Shown piece after piece: positions 57,401-64,000 of a DNA stretch of 64,000 nt. Numbering within the stretch: position 1 is the stretch's first letter; every line of letters starts with the position of its first letter. The position numbers and the translations under genes are program-made. This DNA comes from CAIYRG01 sp964446945 (GTDB lineage: Bacteria > Pseudomonadota > Alphaproteobacteria > Micropepsales > Micropepsaceae): NCBI GenBank assembly GCA_964446945.1, contig CAYUQO010000001.1, positions 397,872-461,871 of the forward strand. Reading direction: 5' to 3'. The notes beneath the pieces are model-generated. The model was not told the origin of the DNA. It did no database searches and worked only from the letters and a program-made list of their open reading frames with translations.

Positions 57401-57933
57401 ACGAACTCAACGGCCGCTTGGAGCGGCGGCGCACCGAGTTAGCCCAAGAGCGGCATTGCACCATCAGCGACATACGCCGCATCGGTGCCGCATGGGTGTT
57501 GCCACATCCCGAGCGAAAGTCTCCGAAGGTTGCTCCCTTTGTACGTGATGAGGAGATTGAGCGCATCGCCGTAGAGGCCGTGATCGCGCACGAGGAAGCG
57601 CGCGGCTGGGTCGTGACCAGCGTGGAAGCGGATAACCGAGGGTTCGACCTCATTTCTCGCCGTCCGCACCCGGAAGACCCGCAGACTGCAATTGAAGTCA
57701 GATTTATTGAAGTAAAGGGCCGTGTTGGCGTCGGCGAGGTGGCGTTGACGACAAATGAGTACAGAACCGCTCAACGCCTGCGCAAAGACTACTGGCTATA
57801 TGTTGTCTTCAACTGCGGCACCAAAGCCGAGGTTAAAGTAATACAGGACCCATCGACCCTCGACTGGGAGCCCTTAGTCAAAATCGAACACTATCACGTC
57901 AACCCTAAAGCCATTCTCGATGCGGCGTCGTGA
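54490..57933 (+). CDS. SNF2-type helicase with C-terminal DUF3883, first gene of a helicase-methylase-ATPase defence operon
   Basis: The 1147-residue protein starts at 54490 after GGAG at 8 bases; the frame upstream to 54352 has no family similarity. It is a superfamily 2 helicase of the SNF2/DISARM DrmD type: Walker A LLADDPGAGKTIMAGLLIKE (Lys132), DEAH box IIVDEAHKM (Asp227), MTATPHKG motif III, HGGMKIGDRD, the EAAGEGINLQFCW motif V region and motif VI QRMGRIHRYGQ (about residue 592). A helical region follows and residues about 1030-1115 form a DUF3883 domain (RGWVVTSVEADNRGFDLISR; EVRFIEVKGR) resembling a restriction-type nuclease fold. It lies 12 bases before the DNA methylase gene. DNA translocation in phage defence is the likely role. 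Confidence 0.9.
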   Translation: MKRQELKANIIISGPIFPEPIQVMMTHDMGNLVKVIGKGLRTEKFYDPVLDDNQLHSITASPEREPFDGDPIRFRLGIEGMRLGLAYEYDPYFSLSIARVDPLPHQLEAVYDYFLKLPRIRFLLADDPGAGKTIMAGLLIKELKIRGLAKRTLIVTPANLSFQWQRELKDKFRENFEVIRSDVLRANYGSNPWQEKNQVITSVSWVSRIEDAKDSLLRSHWDLIIVDEAHKMSANSADKKTLAYQLGEALSGMTDHYLLMTATPHKGNPQNFCMFLSLLDRDVYGDVKSLEEAMQRHDAPFYLRRVKEALVTFPDPETGKVKALFTKRIVKTSEFAIGDDEYELYDQLTRYVENQSIRAAGEDSARGRAVGFTMAMLQRRFASSIYAVRRSLERMKDKREKILEDPAAHRQQQIAKRLPDDFDDLPDEEQQELIAEAEDQVVSYNPADLQEEIAELSVLIRQAQALEKRETEVKVRRLKALLTERGVFEDPNMKLLIFTEHKDTLDFLVGDGRDGRPLGKLREWNLSVTQIHGGMKIGDRDTPGTRIYAEREFRENCQVLVATEAAGEGINLQFCWLMVNYDIPWNPVRLEQRMGRIHRYGQEKNCLIFNFVTTNTREGRVLQKLFERVEQIEDDLDPNRTGKVFNVLGDVFPGNQLERMLRDMYANNNMTEELIKQRIIEQVDTERFKGITNSTLEGLAKRELNLSAILGKSAEARERRLVPEVIQDFFVQSAPIAGIALTEPQRGRDAFRIGRVPRHLWPIGEALEPRFGRLGREYKQIVFDKEKLKADPTAEWVTPGHPLFETVREDLQEKVRDDLTRGAVFFDLNRDKPARLNVYSAAVRDGRGNELHKRLFIVQQHADGSMELRQPTYLLDLMAAPQKTPVPDNITLDDQLAERFLVAEALQPFLDDIVKERTREIETISRHMEISLNELINRQQLRMADLYEQQENADSSSPVAANIKQVEDRLDELNGRLERRRTELAQERHCTISDIRRIGAAWVLPHPERKSPKVAPFVRDEEIERIAVEAVIAHEEARGWVVTSVEADNRGFDLISRRPHPEDPQTAIEVRFIEVKGRVGVGEVALTTNEYRTAQRLRKDYWLYVVFNCGTKAEVKVIQDPSTLDWEPLVKIEHYHVNPKAILDAAS

Positions 57934-57945
57934 GGTTACGAGCAG

Positions 57946-60900
57946 ATGAACCGTGACCCCAGACGATTAATCGAGGTGGACCTGCCGATAAGGCGAATTT
58001 CTGCCCACGCGAGGGCGGAAAAAGACAGCCGGCTTGCTCATATACCACGACTGCATATCTACCCTGCTGCTCGACCACTCGCAGCATGTCGCGCTGTTCT
58101 GTGTGCTGCACTTTGGCCTGATCCAGCCGACCCCGAATGCAACGATGCCTTTCGGGAAAGGGCGCGTGCGATCATGACCGAGTGGGCGATGAACAATGTA
58201 CAGCGAACAAGCCCGAACAGTGCGTCACGCCTGATTGCTATTCAAAAGGACAGCAAAATCCTGGAACAAAACGAGGAGCTGCGGTCATGCCTCCTGGACT
58301 TCGTGGCCGATTTCGCTGCGTGGGATAACAGCACTGACAAATCTTATCTCAAGACATGCCGTGAGCTAACGCAATGTGCTCACGAAAGCCTAGGAGGCGT
58401 TGCCGATACGCGGCCTCTTATCGCCGATCCTTTTGGAGGCGGTGGCGCAATCCCGCTGGAGGGTTTGCGCGTCGGTGCAGACGTCTTTTCGTCTGACTTG
58501 AATCCTGTGGCTGTAGCCATTCAGAAGGTCGTACTTCAATACATACCTCGTTATGGCGAACGTCTCGGTCACGAACTTTCTAGTTGGCTCGATTGGGCAA
58601 AGCGCGAAGCTGTTACAAGGCTTGGAGAAGTTTACCCCAAGGATAACAACGGCGCAGAACCTGTGGCGTATCTGTGGGCAAGGACAGTGTTGTCGGAGGC
58701 CCCCGGCGAGCCGGGAGAGGCCCCTGTCGAAGTTCCGATGCTCACCACAATGTGGCTCGCGCGCCAAAAGAATCGCAAGCGCGCCGTCCGATGGGTTCGA
58801 GATCGCGCAGGTAAGGTGAAGACCGAAGAGGTCTTAGTGAAATACGCCGACGGCAACGCCCGTAAGGTGCGTCGGCCACTGCTACAAATCTTCGAACCCA
58901 AATCATCCAATGACGTGGAGCGCGGCACGGCCGCGCGCAACTCCGCAACATGCCCTGTTACCAACTTTACGACCCATGCAAAACGAGTAGAGGCTCAACT
59001 GAAGGCTCGCAATGGAGGCGCCAAGGATGCTCGTCTCTATTGTGTCGTCATCGATTCCGACGGAGCAAGTAGAGACTTTCGTCTGCCCACTGAGGCGGAC
59101 GTGCTTGCAGCCGAGAGAGCAGAGAAGCTGCTCACGGAACTGGAAAAGAAATGGAAGAGCCCCGTCTCGCTAAGGCCGACAGAGGTAGTCCCGCTTATGA
59201 GCGGCGTCTTCAATGCGCCGATCTACGGACACGGCACTTGGGAATCGCTTTTTACTACTCGACAGCTTTTGGCTATAGCCACCTATGCATCTCTGGTGCA
59301 CGAATACACTGAGAAGCTATCTGACAAAGAACCCGACTATCGCCAAGCCGTTGCAATGGTTCTTGGTATGGTGATCGATCGGCTAGCGGACTTGAACGCT
59401 GCCCTCTGTGGCTGGCAATTGAATACGCCAAACTCCGCCCACGTGTTTACGCGGTGGGCTCTCCCAATGATAATGGATTTTGCAGAAATTAATCCTCTGG
59501 CAGGAGCTGGCGGCTCGCCGGAGTCAGCAATTCGCAGGGCCTCTGCTTATATTAAGGATGTTGGAGTGCAATTTCCGGGCACTGCTGAGGTGCAGTTATC
59601 CTCAGCAGCGGCTTTGCCGTTACCGGATGATTCTGTGTCTCTTATCGCCACTGATCCGCCCTACTACAACGCTATTCCATACGCGGACTTGATGGACTTC
59701 TTTTATGTGTGGCTCCGAAGGTCGATTGGCGATTTCTTCCCTGCCTTGTTCTCAGCTGAAGCGACCCCAAAGACCGAAGAGCTCTGCGAAATGTCCGGAT
59801 GGGACCCAGTGCGCTATGCCAATAAAGATAAGAGCTTTTTCGAACGGGAAATGACAATTGCTTTGCGTCGCGCGCGCGAGGTAGTGCGACCCGACGGATT
59901 AGGCATAGTCGTTTTTGCGCATAAGACCACCTCCGGATGGGAGGCGATGCTCCAAGCTCTGGTAGACGCGGGTTGGATCATCACTGCCTCATGGCCTATC
60001 GACACCGAAATGGAATCGCGTTCGCGCGCCCGCAATTCAGCGACGCTAGGCTCTTCCGTTCATCTGGTATGTAGACCACGTCCGGAACTGTCCAACCGCG
60101 AGCGTACGCACGAGGTCGGCGATTGGCGGGACGTTCTGGCCGAATTGCCGCGCCGAATTCATCAATGGCTGCCTCGTTTGGCTGATGAGGGAATCGTTGG
60201 GGCAGACGCAATATTTGCCTGCTTAGGTCCCGCGCTAGAAATTTTCTCGAACTTCACACGTGTCGAAAAGGCAAGTGGCGAAGTCGTTTCGCTCAAGGAC
60301 TATTTGGAACAGGTTTGGGCTGCCGTAGCCAAAGAAGCTCTCACTATGATTTTCAAAGATGCCGATACGGCGGGATTCGAAGAGGACGCGCGTCTCACGG
60401 CCATGTGGCTCTGGACGTTAAACAGCGCCCAACCCGCGAATGGCAAGGATTCAGCCGATGAAGACGCTACGCCAGATAGCGATGAGGGTGGCAAAAAGCA
60501 AAAGGTTACAGGTTTCATTCTTGAGTACGATGCCGCGCGCAAGATTGCTCAGGGCTTAGGCGCCCACATTGAAGACATGCGTACACTCGTTGAAGTCTCC
60601 GGAGAGTCAGCTCGACTGTTACCTGTGGACGAACGCACGCGCTATCTCTTCACAAATGCCGATCACAAGCCAACCTCAGCCACGAAGAAAAAGCGACCGC
60701 AGCGCGATCTCTTCGCTGAAGAAGAAAATGCGGAAGCGCTAGAGGCTGCCTTGTCCGCAGACCTTCCATACGATCAGCCCGGAAAGACAATCCTAGATCG
60801 AATTCATCAAGCGATGATTCTGTTTGGGGCTGGCCGCGGCGAAGCGCTGAAACGGTTTATTATTGACGAGGGCGTGGGGCGCGACGCGAAATTTTGGAGC

Positions 60901-60996
60901 CTCGCGCAGGCTTTGTCGGCGATCTATCCGACCCACACAACGGAAAAGAGATGGGTAGATGGGGTATTGGCGAGGAAAAAGAGCTTTGGCTTTTAG
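57946..60996 (+). CDS. DUF1156 family DNA methyltransferase (COG1743 type)
   Basis: The 1016-residue protein begins with the DUF1156 domain (RRLIEVDLPIRRISAHARAE, residues about 5-75). The AdoMet motif I is ADPFGGGGAIPLEGLRVGAD with Asp161, and the catalytic motif IV is ATDPPYYNAIPYADLMDFFY with Asp570, i.e. the DPPY type of adenine or cytosine-N4 methylases. About 400 residues separate the motifs, probably holding target recognition. A late RPDGLGIVVFAHKTTSGWEA block matches motif VI-VIII of the family. It probably marks host DNA so that the partner helicase and ATPase spare it. Spacing is 12 bases from the helicase gene and 30 to the next gene. Confidence 0.9.
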   Translation: MNRDPRRLIEVDLPIRRISAHARAEKDSRLAHIPRLHIYPAARPLAACRAVLCAALWPDPADPECNDAFRERARAIMTEWAMNNVQRTSPNSASRLIAIQKDSKILEQNEELRSCLLDFVADFAAWDNSTDKSYLKTCRELTQCAHESLGGVADTRPLIADPFGGGGAIPLEGLRVGADVFSSDLNPVAVAIQKVVLQYIPRYGERLGHELSSWLDWAKREAVTRLGEVYPKDNNGAEPVAYLWARTVLSEAPGEPGEAPVEVPMLTTMWLARQKNRKRAVRWVRDRAGKVKTEEVLVKYADGNARKVRRPLLQIFEPKSSNDVERGTAARNSATCPVTNFTTHAKRVEAQLKARNGGAKDARLYCVVIDSDGASRDFRLPTEADVLAAERAEKLLTELEKKWKSPVSLRPTEVVPLMSGVFNAPIYGHGTWESLFTTRQLLAIATYASLVHEYTEKLSDKEPDYRQAVAMVLGMVIDRLADLNAALCGWQLNTPNSAHVFTRWALPMIMDFAEINPLAGAGGSPESAIRRASAYIKDVGVQFPGTAEVQLSSAAALPLPDDSVSLIATDPPYYNAIPYADLMDFFYVWLRRSIGDFFPALFSAEATPKTEELCEMSGWDPVRYANKDKSFFEREMTIALRRAREVVRPDGLGIVVFAHKTTSGWEAMLQALVDAGWIITASWPIDTEMESRSRARNSATLGSSVHLVCRPRPELSNRERTHEVGDWRDVLAELPRRIHQWLPRLADEGIVGADAIFACLGPALEIFSNFTRVEKASGEVVSLKDYLEQVWAAVAKEALTMIFKDADTAGFEEDARLTAMWLWTLNSAQPANGKDSADEDATPDSDEGGKKQKVTGFILEYDAARKIAQGLGAHIEDMRTLVEVSGESARLLPVDERTRYLFTNADHKPTSATKKKRPQRDLFAEEENAEALEAALSADLPYDQPGKTILDRIHQAMILFGAGRGEALKRFIIDEGVGRDAKFWSLAQALSAIYPTHTTEKRWVDGVLARKKSFGF

Positions 60997-61026
60997 CCAA
61001 CGCCCGAATACGCAAAGGGGGATGGA

Positions 61027-63825
61027 ATGACAAACAAACCTTGGTACAAGATTGTAACGCCTCGCGAAGATCTACGGGATGACAAGCCGCTGGATGCTTC
61101 CGAGTTCGCGGTACATCTTGACCAAGTGCGGGACAATCGCGCTCCAGCCGTCTACCAGAATCCCGCGCGCTTTTTTGAGCGTACGTTCCTCACAAAAAGT
61201 CTCTCTGGGCTCGCTGTTGAGGTGCTGCGCCGTCTGTCGGGCGTAAAGACGGAAACTTCCGCCGTTTTTAATATGACTACACAATTCGGTGGCGGCAAAA
61301 CCCACTCGTTGCTGCTTCTCTATCACCTAGCATCCAGCGGTGAGGCCGGCCGCGACTGGCAGGGAGTCAGTCGCCTACGCGAGCTCGCCGGACTCAAGGC
61401 GTTACCCCAAGCCAAGGTAGCTGTTTTTGTCGGTACTGAATTTGATCCGATCAGTGGTCGGGGTGGCAGCGACGGCACGCCCCTGCGTCAAACGCCTTGG
61501 GGGGAAATTGCTTATCAACTTGGTGGCGCTGCGGCGCTGGAAGTCCTCAAGGAACACGAGCACCAGCGCATCGCGCCGGGCGGCGATGTCATCCGCAAGT
61601 TTCTGCCCAAGGACAAGCCCATCCTGATTCTCATGGACGAACTGATGAATTTCGTCAGCCGTAGCCGCAAGAGCGGTCTGGCGGCTCAGCTCTACAACTT
61701 CTTGCAAAATCTCTCCGAAGAAGCCCGCGGTCGGGACAATATGGTCCTCGCCGTTTCGATCCCGGCTTCAGAACTGGAAATGACGGCCGACGATTTTTCC
61801 GATTACGACCGGCTGAAGAAGCTGCTCGATCGAGTCGGCAAGGCCGTCATGATGGCGGCGGATTCGGAGACTTCCGAGATCATCCGCCGCCGGCTCTTCG
61901 AATGGGACGAAAGCCAGTTGACGCCAGACGGCCGCATCATGCTCACGCGCGATGCCTTGGCGACTTGCAATGAATATGGCGATTGGGTCCGCGAACATCG
62001 CCAGCAGATACCGGACTGGTTTCCTATCGATTCCGCACGGGAAGCTTTTGCTTCGACATATCCGTTCCATCCGACGGTCCTTTCCGTCTTTGAACGCAAA
62101 TGGCAGGCGCTGCCGCGCTTTCAGCAGACACGAGGCGTGCTCCGCTTATTAGCTTTGTGGGTAGCGAAGTCCTATCAGGCCGGATTCAAGAATGCCAACC
62201 CCGATGCCGTCATTGGGTTGGGCACTGCGCCATTGGAAGACCCTCAGTTTCGCGCGGCGCTCTTTGAGCAGTTGGGTGAGCACCGCCTGGAGGCCGCTGT
62301 CACCACCGACATCTGCGGCAAGAAGGATAGCCATGCCATTCGACTGGATGCCGAAGCCGTCGATGCGATCAAAAAGCATCGGGTCCATCGCAAGGTTGCT
62401 ACGTCCATTTTTTTTGAATCGAACGGCGGAATAGCCAAAGCTGACGCCTCGGCGCCGGAGATCCGGCTCGATGTTGCCGAACCCGAAATGGACATCGGGA
62501 ATATAGAGACCGCCCTCGAAGCCCTGACGGACGCCTGCTACTACCTGACCGTTGAGCGCAATCGCTATCACTTCAGCTTCCGCGAAAACCTCAACAAGCG
62601 CTATGCGGACCGCCGCGCCAACATCAAGGGCGACACCATTGCCGAGCGCGTCAGGACCGAGATCGCGAAAGTCTTCGCCGGCCAGTCGCCCATCGAGCGA
62701 CTGTTCTTTCCGGAGCGCAGTAATCAGGTGCCTGACCGGGCCGCCTTGACGTTGGTCGTCATGGCACCCGAGCAGTCGCTTGAGGAGGAGACCAAGTCCA
62801 AGAGCCTTGTGGACTCGATTCTGCGCGAAAGTGGCACATCGGGCCGCACCTTCAAGAGCGCGCTTATTTTTGCAGTCCCGCAAAGCCCCGCGCAGATCAG
62901 GGATGACGCGCGACGCCTCCTTGCGTGGGAGGAGATACAAAACGAGCTTCCCGAAATCAGCGTCGATGACGCGCAGCGAAGCCAGTTGGCTGAGAACCTC
63001 AAGAAGGCTCAGCGGGACCTGAAGGAGACCGTCTGGCGCACCTACAAGAACATCATGCTCTTGGGCAAGGATAACCAGATACATACAGTTGATCTTGGCC
63101 TGGTTCACAGCAGTTCGGCAGAGTCTCTGGTTCAGTTCATCGTCAATCAACTGCGTCAGGTCGATGAAATCCAAAGCGGCATCAGCCCGAGTTTCCTGAT
63201 GCGCAATTGGTCCCCGGCATTTAAGGAGTGGAGCACCCGCGCCGTGAGGGATGCCTTCTACGCGTCGCCCGTATTTCCCCGCCTTTTGAACGCCGAAGCG
63301 ATCAAACAGACGGTGGTACGGGGCGTTCAGGACGGCCTGCTCGCCTATGTCGGTAAATCGCGCGAGGGCCGCTATGTACCGTTCATGTTTGAGCGGAGCG
63401 TTGATCCCGCGGACGTTGAAATCTCCGACGAGACTTTCATCATCACGCGCGAGACGGCACTGGCCTACCGCGAAGCGCAGGCAAAGCCGGCCGTCAGCGA
63501 ATTTCCCGTGGCTGTGGGCGCGGATTCAGCGGCAGTTCCCGGGTTTGCAGAGCCGCCAACGGCGGCGGTGCTGCCGTTCGAGCAGCCCGGCAAATCCAAA
63601 CCGGGTGGTCTGCGGTCTCTGCGCTGGACCGGCGAAGTACCGTCGCAGAAATGGATGAATTTCTATACCCGTGTGCTGTCGAAGTTTGCGACGGGAAGCG
63701 GTTTGCGTGTGACCGTTACGATAGAGATCGCCCCCGAGGGCGGCGTGTCCGAGCAAAAAGTCGAAGAGACCCGCAGCGCGCTGCGGGAGTTGGGGCTGAA
63801 CGAGATGCTCGACAAGGAAACGTAA
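61027..63825 (+). CDS. DUF499 family ATPase (COG1483 type), third gene of the defence operon
   Basis: The 932-residue protein follows GGGGGATGGA and starts MTNKPWYKIVTPREDLRDDK. Its N-terminal AAA-type ATPase has Walker A TTQFGGGKTHSLLLLYHLAS (Lys91) and Walker B KPILILMDELMNFV (Asp204), then LAVSIPASELEMTADDF and FERKWQALPRFQQTRGVLRL, the signature of DUF499. The C-terminal about 150 residues end in a small alpha/beta domain (FATGSGLRVTVTIEIAPEGG) preceded by an Ala/Pro-rich linker. DUF499 ATPases are regularly found beside DUF1156 methylases and SNF2 helicases. It likely acts as the motor or sensor of the system; the effector activity is not assigned. Confidence 0.9.
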   Translation: MTNKPWYKIVTPREDLRDDKPLDASEFAVHLDQVRDNRAPAVYQNPARFFERTFLTKSLSGLAVEVLRRLSGVKTETSAVFNMTTQFGGGKTHSLLLLYHLASSGEAGRDWQGVSRLRELAGLKALPQAKVAVFVGTEFDPISGRGGSDGTPLRQTPWGEIAYQLGGAAALEVLKEHEHQRIAPGGDVIRKFLPKDKPILILMDELMNFVSRSRKSGLAAQLYNFLQNLSEEARGRDNMVLAVSIPASELEMTADDFSDYDRLKKLLDRVGKAVMMAADSETSEIIRRRLFEWDESQLTPDGRIMLTRDALATCNEYGDWVREHRQQIPDWFPIDSAREAFASTYPFHPTVLSVFERKWQALPRFQQTRGVLRLLALWVAKSYQAGFKNANPDAVIGLGTAPLEDPQFRAALFEQLGEHRLEAAVTTDICGKKDSHAIRLDAEAVDAIKKHRVHRKVATSIFFESNGGIAKADASAPEIRLDVAEPEMDIGNIETALEALTDACYYLTVERNRYHFSFRENLNKRYADRRANIKGDTIAERVRTEIAKVFAGQSPIERLFFPERSNQVPDRAALTLVVMAPEQSLEEETKSKSLVDSILRESGTSGRTFKSALIFAVPQSPAQIRDDARRLLAWEEIQNELPEISVDDAQRSQLAENLKKAQRDLKETVWRTYKNIMLLGKDNQIHTVDLGLVHSSSAESLVQFIVNQLRQVDEIQSGISPSFLMRNWSPAFKEWSTRAVRDAFYASPVFPRLLNAEAIKQTVVRGVQDGLLAYVGKSREGRYVPFMFERSVDPADVEISDETFIITRETALAYREAQAKPAVSEFPVAVGADSAAVPGFAEPPTAAVLPFEQPGKSKPGGLRSLRWTGEVPSQKWMNFYTRVLSKFATGSGLRVTVTIEIAPEGGVSEQKVEETRSALRELGLNEMLDKET

Positions 63826-63871
63826 TCCGACATTGGCCGTTCGCGCCAGTCGGGACATGAAGGGAGGGGAC

Positions 63872-64000
63872 GTGAGTAGATATCCTGATTTGCATGATCA
63901 TATTCACGCGCTGGAGGAAAAGGGGCTGTTGATGCGGGTTGCGCGGCCGATCAACAAGGACACCGAGATGCATCCGCTGGTGCGCTGGCAGTTCCGCGGC
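63872..64000 (+). CDS. UbiD family decarboxylase, N-terminal fragment cut by window edge
   Basis: Only 43 residues lie in the window: YPDLHDHIHALEEKGLLMRV followed by ARPINKDTEMHPLVRWQFRG. The DLHDHIHALEEKGLL and INKDTEMHPL segments match the start of UbiD-like, prenylated-FMN-dependent decarboxylases acting on aromatic or unsaturated acids. The GTG at 63872 has GGGAGGGG just upstream; an in-frame ATG at 63857 would add five residues. It begins 47 bases after the defence operon, in the same direction, and is probably ordinary metabolism rather than part of that system. Confidence 0.75.
   Translation, partial: MSRYPDLHDHIHALEEKGLLMRVARPINKDTEMHPLVRWQFRG

Noticed and set aside
54490..63825. 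Assignment as DISARM or BREX
   Set aside because: DISARM needs drmA/drmB (DUF1998) and BREX needs pglZ and brxC-type genes; none is present, and DUF499 plus DUF1156 points to a different set.

Overview
The window is a chromosomal segment of a GC-rich alphaproteobacterium. The signs are the rhodanese gene-dnaA-dnaN-recF cluster next to rpsT and an enoyl-CoA hydratase gene, GANTC (CcrM-type) sites in the candidate origin, many TonB/Tat-type exported proteins, an ECF42-type sigma factor with YCII-like proteins, and dense hairpin repeats of the kind seen in Bradyrhizobium/Rhodopseudomonas-like and Rhizomicrobium-like genomes. Genus-level placement is a guess. No tRNA, rRNA, CRISPR array, transposase or prophage structural gene was found.

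Layout. (1) 1-5.9 kb: replication block on the minus strand: recF (cut by the left edge), dnaN, dnaA, a rhodanese, a 620-bp non-coding candidate origin, rpsT and an enoyl-CoA hydratase. (2) 6.0-10.5 kb: plus-strand cassette of a secreted 'DFSG-W' protein, a class III CoA-transferase, an AtoE-type short-chain fatty-acid transporter and an orphan TRAP solute-binding protein. (3) 10.5-19.6 kb: minus-strand peptide uptake unit: exported M28 peptidase, Yej-type permeases, binding protein and two separate ATPases. (4) 19.7-26.4 kb: GYD protein, a second DFSG-W paralogue, hybrid histidine kinase, SDR, MFS transporter and cyclase. (5) 26.9-36.1 kb: TonB receptor, 3-hydroxyisobutyrate-dehydrogenase-like enzyme, small envelope proteins, a second MFS transporter, a mechanosensitive channel with a cyclic-nucleotide-binding-like domain and a YCII-like protein. 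(6) 36.2-42.5 kb: DedA-rhodanese fusion, two histidine kinases with a lone receiver, and a YCII-ECF42 sigma pair. (7) 42.5-50 kb: two-subunit molybdenum hydroxylase with a clear terminator, a two-gene unit encoding a small protein and a GIY-YIG nuclease, a secreted amidohydrolase-like protein that lacks the usual HxH, and an unknown secreted protein. (8) 50-54.5 kb: two toxin-antitoxin pairs, DUF3297 and DoxX genes among dense repeats. (9) 54.5-63.8 kb: three large genes (SNF2 helicase with DUF3883, DUF1156 DNA methylase, DUF499 ATPase), the best candidate for an anti-phage system. A ubiD-like gene runs off the right edge.

From about 46 to 63.8 kb the window looks like a defence and accessory island: nuclease unit, two toxin-antitoxin modules, a helicase-methylase-ATPase operon and the highest density of repeats. 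The trio matches my memory of a set called Hma in defence-system collections and is related in logic to DISARM. The small-protein/GIY-YIG unit with its palindromic promoter is the least familiar element.
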